From: Sediminicola sp040566555 | GTDB lineage: Bacteria; Bacteroidota; Bacteroidia; Flavobacteriales; Flavobacteriaceae | Direction: 5' to 3' | DNA length: 64,000 nucleotides | NCBI RefSeq assembly: GCF_040566555.1 | Contig: NZ_JBEWYP010000003.1 | Location: 372,001-436,000 of the forward strand | Part shown: positions 52,185 to 60,244 of the stretch, one piece after another | How the letters are laid out: every line of letters begins with the position of its first letter | Position numbering within the stretch: position 1 is the stretch's first letter | The notes under the pieces: generated by a model | What the model was told of the DNA's origin: nothing | What the model saw: the letters and a program-made list of their open reading frames with translations, nothing else | Databases searched by the model: none | Position numbers and translations under genes: made by a program

Positions 52185-53407
52185 TATTCTTTCAAGAGAC
52201 TTCCAACAAATTCTCGGAAATCCCTATCAAATTGATGGTACTTTTCACCTGTAGCAGGGCCATTAAACCCTGTACTAATCTTTCTTACTTTTCCTGTTTT
52301 ATCCAAAAAGATCGTTGTGGGATAGGAAAGAATGTGATTTAACATTGGAAGTTTTTCTTGAGCCAAATCCTTGTTCGACGACCCGTATTGAGCTAGAAGT
52401 ATGGGGTAATTTATTCCTATACGCTCCTTTAATCTGTTAATTGCCTTAAAAGCAGCCTCTTCTGTTTTTGCATATTCAAAAGAGAGTGCCACTACTTGTA
52501 AGTCTTCTTTTTTCTGTTCCTTTAAGAAATTTACCAAGTATTTTGTTTCGTCCAAACAATTCGGACACCAAGTCCCCATTATCTGAACTATAACCACCTT
52601 ATCCTTGAACAAATTATCATCCAAAGAAACCATGTTACCTTTGGCATCTGGGAAGGCAAAAGATAGCTTGTCATAACCTTCTTTGATATATGTCAAGGAA
52701 TCCTCATCTGGTAATTCGTAATTGTCATTTCTTTGTGCTGTAAAAGGCTCCTTAAAATGCTTCCCGGAATAGAAGGTGCCGTTTAGGGTACTATCTGAAA
52801 CCTTGGCCTTAAATAAAAATACATGGGCACCATCAAACGTTGATAATTTTAGGGAGTCCCCATCCATAACCCCTTCCAAAAAACGATAATCTCCTGTTGT
52901 GGTTCTAAACGTTCCTACTACCCTATCATCCTTTTGGGTGAATATGCCTTTACCGATATAACTATCAGCTGTATTCGGACTAAACTCTGTTTCCCAAATA
53001 CCACTTACATTGTGTTTTGAAGATGCTTTAACCTCAAATCTTTTCTCAATGCCATAGGTGGCCTTAAATGAAACGCTGCGATCCATGCTTTCCTGTATAA
53101 AGTCGCCAACAATTTCAGAATCTGAAAACACGCCACTGATAAAGCCTTCAAAGGCTGGCATTTTTATCGTTATGGAATCTTTATTCGTACTAATTTCATC
53201 TATGACCAAAACTTCATCAGCATTATATGACTCCATCACATAGTTCCCATCGGCTGTCTTACTTATTTTAAAATTAAATGGAAGTGTTTGATTGTCCATC
53301 AATTTCATTTCCCCCAACCAAATACCTTCTTTTAGGGAAGGAGTTTCTGCGTCCTTACATGAGGTAAGCATTAAAAATATCGTAAATAGAAAAGCAATTT
53401 TTCGCAT
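52184..53407 (-). CDS. TlpA-family thioredoxin-like lipoprotein with CxxC
   Basis: The 407-residue protein has a lipoprotein signal (MLTSC, Cys17). A beta-rich domain follows (about 25-245, WLGEMKLMDNQTLPFNFKI; GTFRTTTGDYRFLEGVMDGD). A C-terminal thioredoxin fold has the redox pair Cys281/Cys284 in MGTWCPNCLDETKYLV and a cis-Pro loop in LSYPTTIFLDKTGKV. It acts in the periplasm, anchored to a membrane, probably as a disulphide reductase or in cytochrome or envelope protein maturation. Partners are unknown. Divergent from pheT. Confidence 0.92.
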   Translation of the reverse strand: MRKIAFLFTIFLMLTSCKDAETPSLKEGIWLGEMKLMDNQTLPFNFKISKTADGNYVMESYNADEVLVIDEISTNKDSITIKMPAFEGFISGVFSDSEIVGDFIQESMDRSVSFKATYGIEKRFEVKASSKHNVSGIWETEFSPNTADSYIGKGIFTQKDDRVVGTFRTTTGDYRFLEGVMDGDSLKLSTFDGAHVFLFKAKVSDSTLNGTFYSGKHFKEPFTAQRNDNYELPDEDSLTYIKEGYDKLSFAFPDAKGNMVSLDDNLFKDKVVIVQIMGTWCPNCLDETKYLVNFLKEQKKEDLQVVALSFEYAKTEEAAFKAINRLKERIGINYPILLAQYGSSNKDLAQEKLPMLNHILSYPTTIFLDKTGKVRKISTGFNGPATGEKYHQFDRDFREFVGSLLKE

Positions 53408-53441
53408 AAGTATAAGCTATTGTTTCAATGTCGAATTAAGG

Positions 53442-53449
53442 CAAATATA
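53442..53449 (-). promoter_or_regulatory. TAnnTTTG box of the TlpA-like gene
   Basis: TATATTTG on the minus strand, 34 bp before the ATG at 53407. The nearest TTG (53477-53475) is 25 bp away, just outside the normal range. Confidence 0.5.
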
Positions 53450-53488
53450 CTTACAATAAAAAATAAAAGGATTTCAATTGAATACCTA

Positions 53489-53519
53489 TTGAATGTCTTC
53501 CTGCATTGTTTTATCTTTG
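53489..53519 (+). promoter_or_regulatory. Promoter of pheT
   Basis: TTG (53489-53491) and TATCTTTG (53512-53519) are 20 bp apart. Predicted start near 53525, leaving a leader of about 174 nt. Confidence 0.75.
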
Positions 53520-53524
53520 GGCAC

Positions 53525-53698
53525 TTAAATAATCAGTATTCAATGGGGCTTTAGAAGATATAAAAGCTCCAATAATGCAATAATCAAAAGTTTATATAGC
53601 TGATTATTCCAAAACCAAGATTAGAATTCCCTGTTTGATCACGTGGATATAGCGATGGCGGTTCAATTGGATCACAGATAAAATAAAATATAGTATCA
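53525..53698 (+). promoter_or_regulatory. Structured pheT leader
   Basis: The predicted leader holds two hairpins. GGGGCTTT (53545-53552) pairs with AAAGCTCC (53563-53570), one G-U pair. AATAATCA (53579-53586) pairs with TGATTATT (53601-53608). A short ORF MAVQLDHR (53655-53681) is not Phe-rich, so a classical Phe attenuator is not supported. Confidence 0.45.
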
Positions 53699-56125
53699 AT
53701 GAAAATATCTTATAACTGGTTAAAGCAGTTCATTAAAATTGATTGGGATTCCCAAAAGACAGGAGAACTTTTAACCGATTTAGGATTGGAAGTAGAGGGG
53801 ATTACAGCTTTTGAATCGGTCAAAGGTGGCCTAAAGGGAATTGTCGTTGGAGAAGTTCTCACATGTGTAAAACATCCCAATGCAGATAAGTTAAAATTGA
53901 CCACCGTGAACATTGGTACCGGAACACCGTTACAGATTGTTTGTGGCGCAGCCAATGTCGCTGCTGGTCAAAAAGTACCCGTAGCCACTATTGGCACCAC
54001 CCTATACACGCAGGAAGGCGAGGCTTGGACCATTAAAAAAGGGAAGATTCGCGGAGAGGAAAGCCATGGTATGATCTGTGCTGAGGATGAACTTGGTTTG
54101 GGCAAGGGACATGATGGTATTATGGTATTGGACAATAGTTTAGTTCCTGGAACTCCTTGTGCAAAGGTTTTTAAAATTGAGCACGATGAAGTATTCGAGA
54201 TTGGCCTTACGCCAAACCGTGCTGACGCTATGAGCCATTTTGGGGTAGCGAGAGACCTTAAAGCCGGACTTAAGCAAAAGGACATTCAAAAAGAACTGAT
54301 AACCCCATCAGTAAGTAATTTCATAGTAGAAAATAGGTCCCTAAAAATAGATGTGGCCGTAGAAAAAAGTGAACTTGCACCGAGATATTGTGGATTGACA
54401 ATAAGTAACCTAATTGTACAACCTTCACCAGATTGGTTGAAAAACAGGTTAAAAGCCATAGGAATTACCCCAAAGAATAATATTGTGGATGCCACTAACT
54501 ACGTGTTGCATGAATTGGGACAGCCGTTACATGCCTTTGATGCCGCAAAAATTAAAGGGCATAAAATAATTGTAAAAACACTTCCTAAAGGATCAAAGTT
54601 CACCACTTTGGATGGCATTGAAAGAGAACTGCACGAAGAAGACCTAATGATCTGTGACGCTGAAAAACCCTTATGTATCGCTGGGGTTTTTGGGGGAGAA
54701 AATTCAGGAGTAACAGAATATACCACCTCCATTTTCTTGGAAAGTGCTTATTTCAATCCTGTTTCAGTACGGAAAACAGCAAAAAGACATGCTTTAAATA
54801 CTGACGCCTCTTTTAGATTTGAAAGGGGAATAGATATCAACAATGTGGAATACAGCCTTATGCGTGCTGCATTATTGATCAAGGAAATTGCCGGAGGAGA
54901 CATTACGTCCGATGTGGCCGACTTCTATCCTAAAAAGAAAGACGATTACCAAGTTTTTTTGACCTACGATAAAATCAACAAGCTTATAGGTCAAGAAATT
55001 CCGGAAGACACCATAAAATCCATCATGGCGTCGCTGGACATTAAAGTGAAAAATGTTTCTGAATCAGGAATGGGTCTGGCAATACCATTTTATAGAGTGG
55101 ATGTGCAAAGGGAAGTAGATGTTATAGAGGAAATATTACGTGTATTCGGCTACAACAATATCCACTCAAAAGAAAAGCTGAATGCCTCCATTGCTTCTAC
55201 CTCAAAATTTGAGGATTACAAGTTACAAAACATAATTGGGGACCAATTATCCTCACAGGGGTTTTATGAAATATTGGCCAATAGCCTAACCACCCCAGAT
55301 TATATTGCATTATCCTCGGATAACGCAGAGAAAGAAGCAGTAAAGATCATGAACCCACTTAGCACAGACCTGTCCGTTATGAGGCAGTCAATGCTATTTC
55401 CAGGATTGGAAGCTATCTCTTACAACAGTAACAGAAAAAAGCAACATATCAAATTCTTTGAATTTGGAAAGACCTACCATCAAAAGCAGACGGAAAGAAT
55501 AGAGAACAAGCATCTGAGTTTACTGATAACAGGGAACAAGACAGAGGATAACTGGAGTATACCAACCCAACCTTCCAATTTTTATTTTTTGAAAGCCACG
55601 GTGGAAAACATTCTACTTCGGTTGGGGATATCGGATACCAATTCCTTACCAACACAAAGCGATGTGTTTTCTGAAGGCCTCTCTTTAAACGTCCAAGAAA
55701 ATGTGCTTGTTAATTTTGGAGTCGTAAAAAAATCCATAACCAAACATTTCGATATAAAACAAGAGGTCCTTTATGCGGATTTTGAATGGTCTACTATTTT
55801 AAAATTGGTGCCAATAAAAAGTATTCAGTTTAAGGACATCCCAAAGTATCCAGAGGTAAAAAGGGATTTTGCCCTATTATTGGATAACAAGGTAAGCTTT
55901 AAAGAAGTACATGATCTTGCTTTTGAATCAGAGAAAAAATTGCTCAAAAACATCAACCTGTTTGATGTATATACTGGAAAAAATCTACCAGAAGGTAAAA
56001 AGTCCTATGCTGTCTCCTTTACCATACAGGATACAAAAAACACATTAACAGATAAGCAGATAGACAAAATAATGTTGAAGCTTCAAACCAATTACGAAAA
56101 GAAGTTGGGAGCGGAATTGAGATAA
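53699..56125 (+). CDS. pheT: Phenylalanine-tRNA ligase beta subunit
   Basis: The 808-residue protein is the full-length bacterial beta chain of the alpha2-beta2 enzyme that charges tRNA-Phe. Domains are: tRNA-binding EMAP-like fold (about 39-150, VVGEVLTCVKHPNADKLKLT; CAEDELGLG); B3/B4 editing domain (about 210-390, KNNIVDATNYVLHELGQPLHAFD); B5 (about 405-475); core-like domain (about 490-680, FRFERGIDINN precedes it); and the C-terminal ferredoxin-fold anticodon domain (about 710-808, KYPEVKRDFALLLDN). pheS is not in the window, so the subunits are encoded apart. Confidence 0.97.
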   Translation: MKISYNWLKQFIKIDWDSQKTGELLTDLGLEVEGITAFESVKGGLKGIVVGEVLTCVKHPNADKLKLTTVNIGTGTPLQIVCGAANVAAGQKVPVATIGTTLYTQEGEAWTIKKGKIRGEESHGMICAEDELGLGKGHDGIMVLDNSLVPGTPCAKVFKIEHDEVFEIGLTPNRADAMSHFGVARDLKAGLKQKDIQKELITPSVSNFIVENRSLKIDVAVEKSELAPRYCGLTISNLIVQPSPDWLKNRLKAIGITPKNNIVDATNYVLHELGQPLHAFDAAKIKGHKIIVKTLPKGSKFTTLDGIERELHEEDLMICDAEKPLCIAGVFGGENSGVTEYTTSIFLESAYFNPVSVRKTAKRHALNTDASFRFERGIDINNVEYSLMRAALLIKEIAGGDITSDVADFYPKKKDDYQVFLTYDKINKLIGQEIPEDTIKSIMASLDIKVKNVSESGMGLAIPFYRVDVQREVDVIEEILRVFGYNNIHSKEKLNASIASTSKFEDYKLQNIIGDQLSSQGFYEILANSLTTPDYIALSSDNAEKEAVKIMNPLSTDLSVMRQSMLFPGLEAISYNSNRKKQHIKFFEFGKTYHQKQTERIENKHLSLLITGNKTEDNWSIPTQPSNFYFLKATVENILLRLGISDTNSLPTQSDVFSEGLSLNVQENVLVNFGVVKKSITKHFDIKQEVLYADFEWSTILKLVPIKSIQFKDIPKYPEVKRDFALLLDNKVSFKEVHDLAFESEKKLLKNINLFDVYTGKNLPEGKKSYAVSFTIQDTKNTLTDKQIDKIMLKLQTNYEKKLGAELR

Positions 56126-56128
56126 CAA

Positions 56129-56158
56129 AAAAAGGCTGGAATAATTTCCAGCCTTTTT
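56129..56158. terminator. Bidirectional terminator after pheT
   Basis: AAAAAGGCTGGAA (56129-56141) pairs with TTCCAGCCTTTTT (56146-56158) around TAAT. The fasciclin gene converges on it. Confidence 0.9.
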
Positions 56159-56178
56159 ATATGATTAGTATTTCCTGA

Positions 56179-56745
56179 TTACATTTCCGAAGAAGGTAGC
56201 AATACGGTGTCGATCACATGGATAACTCCATTAGATTGATTTACGTCTGCAATGGTAACCTTTGCCATGGAGCCATTAGCGTCAGAAATAATAATGTCTT
56301 TCCCTTTTTTCATGGCATAGATTTCCTGACCGTTTACTGTCTTTAAAGTAGCTTTCCCTTTACCCATTTTTATGGCGTTCAAAATATCCTTGGAATTAAG
56401 TTTTCCTGCGATTACATGGTACGTTAATACTCCTTGTAGAGCGGCTTTGTTCTCCATCATCAGCAAATTATCAACTGTACCCATTGGCAATTTGTCAAAT
56501 GCAGCATTTACAGGGGCTAATACAGTAAATGGACCTTCAGATTGTAAAGTAGCCACAAGATCTGCTGCTTTAACAGCTGCTACCAAAGTGGTATGATCTT
56601 TAGAATTTACAGCATTCTCGACAATATTTTTCGTTGGAAACATTTCAGCTCCACCGACCATTTTTGTTTGTTGTGCCATTGTTGGTATCGCTACGACTAC
56701 CAATAAAATACCTAATACAGAGTTCTTAATGTTTGAAATTTTCAT
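56179..56745 (-). CDS. Secreted fasciclin-domain protein 1
   Basis: The protein has 188 residues from the ATG at 56745; a GTG nine codons upstream would only lengthen the signal peptide. Signal peptide 1-24 (ending TMAQ). One FAS1 domain follows (about 50-185): TTLVAAVKAADLVATLQSEG, the H1 motif GPFTVLAPVNAAFDKLP, LTYHVIAGKLNSKDIL and the H2 motif NGVIHVIDTVLLP. FAS1 domains mediate adhesion in animals and bacteria; here the role is probably in the envelope or matrix. A second FAS1 gene follows upstream on the same strand. Confidence 0.92.
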   Translation of the reverse strand: MKISNIKNSVLGILLVVVAIPTMAQQTKMVGGAEMFPTKNIVENAVNSKDHTTLVAAVKAADLVATLQSEGPFTVLAPVNAAFDKLPMGTVDNLLMMENKAALQGVLTYHVIAGKLNSKDILNAIKMGKGKATLKTVNGQEIYAMKKGKDIIISDANGSMAKVTIADVNQSNGVIHVIDTVLLPSSEM

Positions 56746-56860
56746 AATACTTATTTTTAAGTTCAAGAGCACTTACGCAAATAAGTTCAATGAGGTTTTA
56801 AAAAATAACCATAAAATGAAAAGGAAATAAATCGGTAGAAAATATATTGGACCTAAGCCC

Positions 56861-57433
56861 TTAGAGAAGATTGTACTTTTGAGGTAAAATTACACTGTCA
56901 ATCACATGCATTACCCCATTGCATTGATTGGCATCAGCAGTGGTAATTCGCGCTGTATTACCATAACTATCAGTCAATACAATATCAATGCCACTCATAG
57001 TAGCCGTAATCTTATTTCCCTGCACCGTTGTAAGCGTTGTTTTTCCATTTCCCCTGGACATCGCCTGCAGTAATTTGGCAGCCGTAATGTTACCAGCAAC
57101 GATATGGTAATTCAACAGTGACCTTACCTTATTTTTATTTTCAGGCTTTAGCAATAGAGCTATCTCGGAGGATGTAAATTTATCGAAAGCAAGATCGGAA
57201 GGGGCAAAAACAGTAAAAGGACCATCTTTGTCCAACACTTCGGTCATATCCGATGCATTAATTGCCGCTAACAGCACATTAAGCTTTCCCGAATCTTCCG
57301 TATTTTGAACTATAGATTTATTGGGATCCATAGTGATACGACCATGTTTCAAATTCTTATTGCTGTTTTGGGCAAAGGAAGAAAAGCAACATAAGCCCAA
57401 CGCAAAAACAAGAATTTTAACAGGAAATTTCAT
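56861..57433 (-). CDS. Secreted fasciclin-domain protein 2
   Basis: The 190-residue protein has a signal peptide (1-21, ending SSFA). One FAS1 domain follows with NVLLAAINASDMTEVLDKDG, GPFTVFAPSDLAFDKF, LNYHIVAGNITAAKLLQAM and NGVMHVIDSVILP. It is a diverged paralogue of the gene at 56179. The two share motifs throughout, but this one keeps DANQCNGVM with a Cys where the other has DVNQSNGVI. They are 115 bp apart and may be transcribed together or apart; no promoter or terminator is clear between them. Confidence 0.92.
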   Translation of the reverse strand: MKFPVKILVFALGLCCFSSFAQNSNKNLKHGRITMDPNKSIVQNTEDSGKLNVLLAAINASDMTEVLDKDGPFTVFAPSDLAFDKFTSSEIALLLKPENKNKVRSLLNYHIVAGNITAAKLLQAMSRGNGKTTLTTVQGNKITATMSGIDIVLTDSYGNTARITTADANQCNGVMHVIDSVILPQKYNLL

Positions 57434-57602
57434 ACTTAGTATACGAGTAAAAAGTTTAATTATCGATGAAGTGCATCAAAAGTTCGACAATATACAATTA
57501 TTCCCCTTTCCATTCTCGCTGCTTAAATCAATTGATTGTATTTAACATTATTTTAACATTTAATTTAAGAGGGTCCTGATGGGAAAAAAAACTCTAATTC
57601 CC

Positions 57603-57610
57603 TAACTTTG
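57603..57610 (+). promoter_or_regulatory. TAnnTTTG box of the 57635 gene
   Basis: TAACTTTG, 24 bp before the ATG at 57635. It contains the spurious TTG start of a longer frame. No TTG -33 element. Confidence 0.5.
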
Positions 57611-57634
57611 ATTACGTTGCTAAAAAAAAAGAAA

Positions 57635-58351
57635 ATGATAAAGAAAACCAACATCGAAGAAAAGCTTCTTCAAGTAAAGGAAAGGAGGGCTGACCCTCAA
57701 AAAATTATCCAAGATGTTTATCAAATTTTAAATAATTCAACAAATATTGATCTCAGGATTGAAAAAAATCTTGGAAGTTCACAATCCCAAGTTGAAAACG
57801 CATTTTGTTTTGATAAATTGAATACCTCTAACATCTATCATATAGATCAAATAAAACAGATATGTATAGATTATAGATTGCGGTTTTTGGATTCCAAATA
57901 TTTCAAAGGAGACATCCCCAAAGAAGCCATCGCTAAAATTAAAAATTTAGAAAAGGATCATGATCTCGATCTAAAAGGATTCAAAATAGTGGCTCCTTCA
58001 AAATTGTTTAAATTAAAGGACAAGGATGATCCCTTACTGTTTGCTCCAATTGGAAATGATTATTATTATTTGATCCATAAATGGGGGAATGACCTGCACC
58101 CATTAAGAAGAATATTTGCATGGCCATTTAAAAATATTGTAAACCTAACCCTCGTAGTGTTTCTAGGTAGCTACCTTTTAACGCTACTTGTCCCGTCTGG
58201 TCTATTTTCAAAAAGCAATACCAGTGCAGAATTTTGGATCATCTTTTTCTTTATGTTCAAAAGCTCCGCTTCTGTAATCATATTTTACGGGTTTGCCTTG
58301 GGCAAAAACTTTAATTCAGGTATTTGGAACAGCAAATATTTTAATACGTAA
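57635..58351 (+). CDS. Two-helix membrane protein of unknown function
   Basis: I do not recognise this 238-residue protein. From the ATG at 57635 (MIKKTNIEEKLLQVKERR) there is a cytoplasmic, charged domain of about 150 residues with patterns KLNTSNIYHIDQIKQICIDY and LKGFKIVAPSKLFKLKDKDD. Two membrane helices follow (about 165-185, NIVNLTLVVFLGSYLLTLLV, and about 200-222, EFWIIFFFMFKSSASVIIFY). A short tail GKNFNSGIWNSKYFNT ends it. It stands alone with its own box and terminator. The soluble part might bind a partner at the membrane. Confidence 0.7.
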   Translation: MIKKTNIEEKLLQVKERRADPQKIIQDVYQILNNSTNIDLRIEKNLGSSQSQVENAFCFDKLNTSNIYHIDQIKQICIDYRLRFLDSKYFKGDIPKEAIAKIKNLEKDHDLDLKGFKIVAPSKLFKLKDKDDPLLFAPIGNDYYYLIHKWGNDLHPLRRIFAWPFKNIVNLTLVVFLGSYLLTLLVPSGLFSKSNTSAEFWIIFFFMFKSSASVIIFYGFALGKNFNSGIWNSKYFNT

Positions 58352-58377
58352 AACTATAAAAACTTCATTCCATTAAA

Positions 58378-58407
58378 AAAGCCCCTACAATTAGGGGCTT
58401 TATTTTT
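58378..58407. terminator. Bidirectional terminator
   Basis: AAAGCCCCTA (58378-58387) pairs with TAGGGGCTTT (58392-58401), with A and T runs on both flanks. It lies between convergent genes. Confidence 0.9.
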
Positions 58408-58445
58408 TTATCAAAACGTATTCTGTTTTCTGACCAATGAAAGTA

Positions 58446-60074
58446 TTATACAGTAACAGCGTACATTTTATCTCTTTGTTCTTTAATAGACTTGTCGGAC
58501 ATATATTCATCAAAGGATAAATATCTATCAATAATTCCGTTAGGGGTCAATTCAACAATTCTATTGGCCACTGTTTCAGCAAACTCGTGATCATGAGTAG
58601 TTAGTAAAACCGTTCCTTTAAAATTCTTTAAAGAGTTGTTAAAGGCGGTAATACTCTCAAGGTCCAAGTGATTGGTAGGCTCATCCAACATTAGGACGTT
58701 GGCCCTTATCATCATCATCCTACTCAGCATACATCTTACTTTTTCACCTCCAGATAAAACTGTACATTTTTTTAAGGCTTCTTCCCCACTGAAGAGCATT
58801 TTACCAAGAAAACCTCTAATATATACTTCTTCCCTTTCTTCTTCTGTTTTTACCCACTGGCGCAACCAATCTACTAGATTGATATTTTCCGTGAAAAATC
58901 CTGAATTATCTGCAGGAAGGTACGATTGATTGGTGGTAACACCCCATTGAAAGGTTCCGCTATCCGCCTTTTTGTTGTTGTTTAATATTTCATAAAATGC
59001 AGTGGTTGCCCTTGAATCCCTTGAAATTACAGCAACCTTGTCACCTTTGGCCAAATTGAGGTTGGCATCCTTAAATAAGATATCACCATCATCAGAAGTA
59101 GCCGCTAATTTTTCAATATTCAAAATCTGATCCCCAGCTTCTCGCTCTCTATCAAAGATTATAGCAGGATACCTTCTACTGGAGGGTTTAATATCATCTA
59201 TCTTTAACTTAGAAAGCATTTTCTTTCTAGAAGTAGCTTGCTTACTTTTAGCAACGTTTGCACTAAAACGCATGATGAATTCCTGAAGCTCCTTTGCTTT
59301 TTCTTCTGCTTTTTTATTCTGTTGTGATCTCTGTCTTGCCGCAAGTTGGCTACTTTCATACCAGAACGTATAGTTACCGGAATAAAGATTTAATTTTCCA
59401 AAATCTATATCGGCAATACTTGTACAAACCGCATCCAAAAAGTGACGGTCATGCGAAACCACAATTACGGTGTTCTCGTAATCTGCCAAGAAATTTTCCA
59501 ACCAACTAATTGTCTCGTAATCCAAATCGTTGGTAGGCTCATCCATGATCAATACATCTGGATTACCAAATAACGCCTGTGCCAATAAAACCCTAACCTT
59601 TAGTTTGGAATCCATATCGGCCATAAGGGAATAATGAAGATCTTCCGAAATTCCCAAATTGGATAATAGGGCTGCCGCATCGCTTTCTGCGTTCCATCCG
59701 TTCATTTCCTCAAACTGCACCTGAAGCTCCCCTATCCTATCTGCATTCTTATCGTCATAATCTGCATACAGGGCATCCATTTCCTTTTTTATTGTAGCCA
59801 AGGGCTTGTTACCCATTACTACTGTATCTAAAACAGGAAGGGCATCAAAGGCATTATGATCCTGCTCTAAGATGGACATCCTTTTGCCTGGCTCTAGATG
59901 AACACGACCGGAAGTTGGATCAATTTGACCAGAAAGAATCCTAAGAAAGGTTGATTTTCCTGCACCATTGGCACCGATGACTCCATAGCAGTTTCCTTGT
60001 GTGAAACTAACATTGACATCATCAAAAAGCACTCTTTTCCCAAATTGTACCGATAAATTAGATACAGACAGCAT
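58446..60074 (-). CDS. ABC-F ATPase (YbiT-like)
   Basis: The protein has 542 residues from the ATG at 60074 (MLSVSNLSVQFGKRVLFDDV). A longer frame starting with TTG at 60128 is rejected because that TTG is the -33 element. Two ABC domains have GANGAGKSTFLRILSG, LLAQALFGNPDVLIMDEPTND and, in the second, VLSGGEKVRCML and NVLMLDEPTNHLD. The second Walker A is degenerate (DKVAVISRDSRATTAFYEIL). ABC-F proteins act on ribosomes; YbiT-type is the closest by length and linker. It is the second ABC-F of the window beside ettA. Confidence 0.92.
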   Translation of the reverse strand: MLSVSNLSVQFGKRVLFDDVNVSFTQGNCYGVIGANGAGKSTFLRILSGQIDPTSGRVHLEPGKRMSILEQDHNAFDALPVLDTVVMGNKPLATIKKEMDALYADYDDKNADRIGELQVQFEEMNGWNAESDAAALLSNLGISEDLHYSLMADMDSKLKVRVLLAQALFGNPDVLIMDEPTNDLDYETISWLENFLADYENTVIVVSHDRHFLDAVCTSIADIDFGKLNLYSGNYTFWYESSQLAARQRSQQNKKAEEKAKELQEFIMRFSANVAKSKQATSRKKMLSKLKIDDIKPSSRRYPAIIFDREREAGDQILNIEKLAATSDDGDILFKDANLNLAKGDKVAVISRDSRATTAFYEILNNNKKADSGTFQWGVTTNQSYLPADNSGFFTENINLVDWLRQWVKTEEEREEVYIRGFLGKMLFSGEEALKKCTVLSGGEKVRCMLSRMMMIRANVLMLDEPTNHLDLESITAFNNSLKNFKGTVLLTTHDHEFAETVANRIVELTPNGIIDRYLSFDEYMSDKSIKEQRDKMYAVTV

Positions 60075-60096
60075 ATTCCTTATTTTTAAATTCGTG

Positions 60097-60128
60097 CAAA
60101 AATAGTGAAAATAATAGAGGTAATCCAA
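60097..60128 (-). promoter_or_regulatory. Promoter of the YbiT-like ABC-F gene
   Basis: On the minus strand TTG (60128-60126) and TATTTTTG (60104-60097) are 21 bp apart. Leader of about 17 nt to the ATG at 60074. Confidence 0.75.
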
Positions 60129-60211
60129 GAACTTACCCTCCCATATTCCCTTTAAAAGTAAGGGGTTGAATTTTTAACTTGCAATTAACAACATATGCCC
60201 GAGCTCTTTAG

Positions 60212-60219
60212 TAGATTTG
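60212..60219 (+). promoter_or_regulatory. TAnnTTTG box of the TlpA-like gene at 60245
   Basis: TAGATTTG, 25 bp before the ATG. The nearest TTG is 30 bp upstream, longer than usual. Confidence 0.45.
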
Positions 60220-60244
60220 AGGACACTAAGGTTTATATGCCTAT

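Noticed and set aside
53655..53681. A leader peptide (MAVQLDHR) controlling pheT by attenuation
   Set aside because: It contains no Phe codon and no terminator-type hairpin follows.
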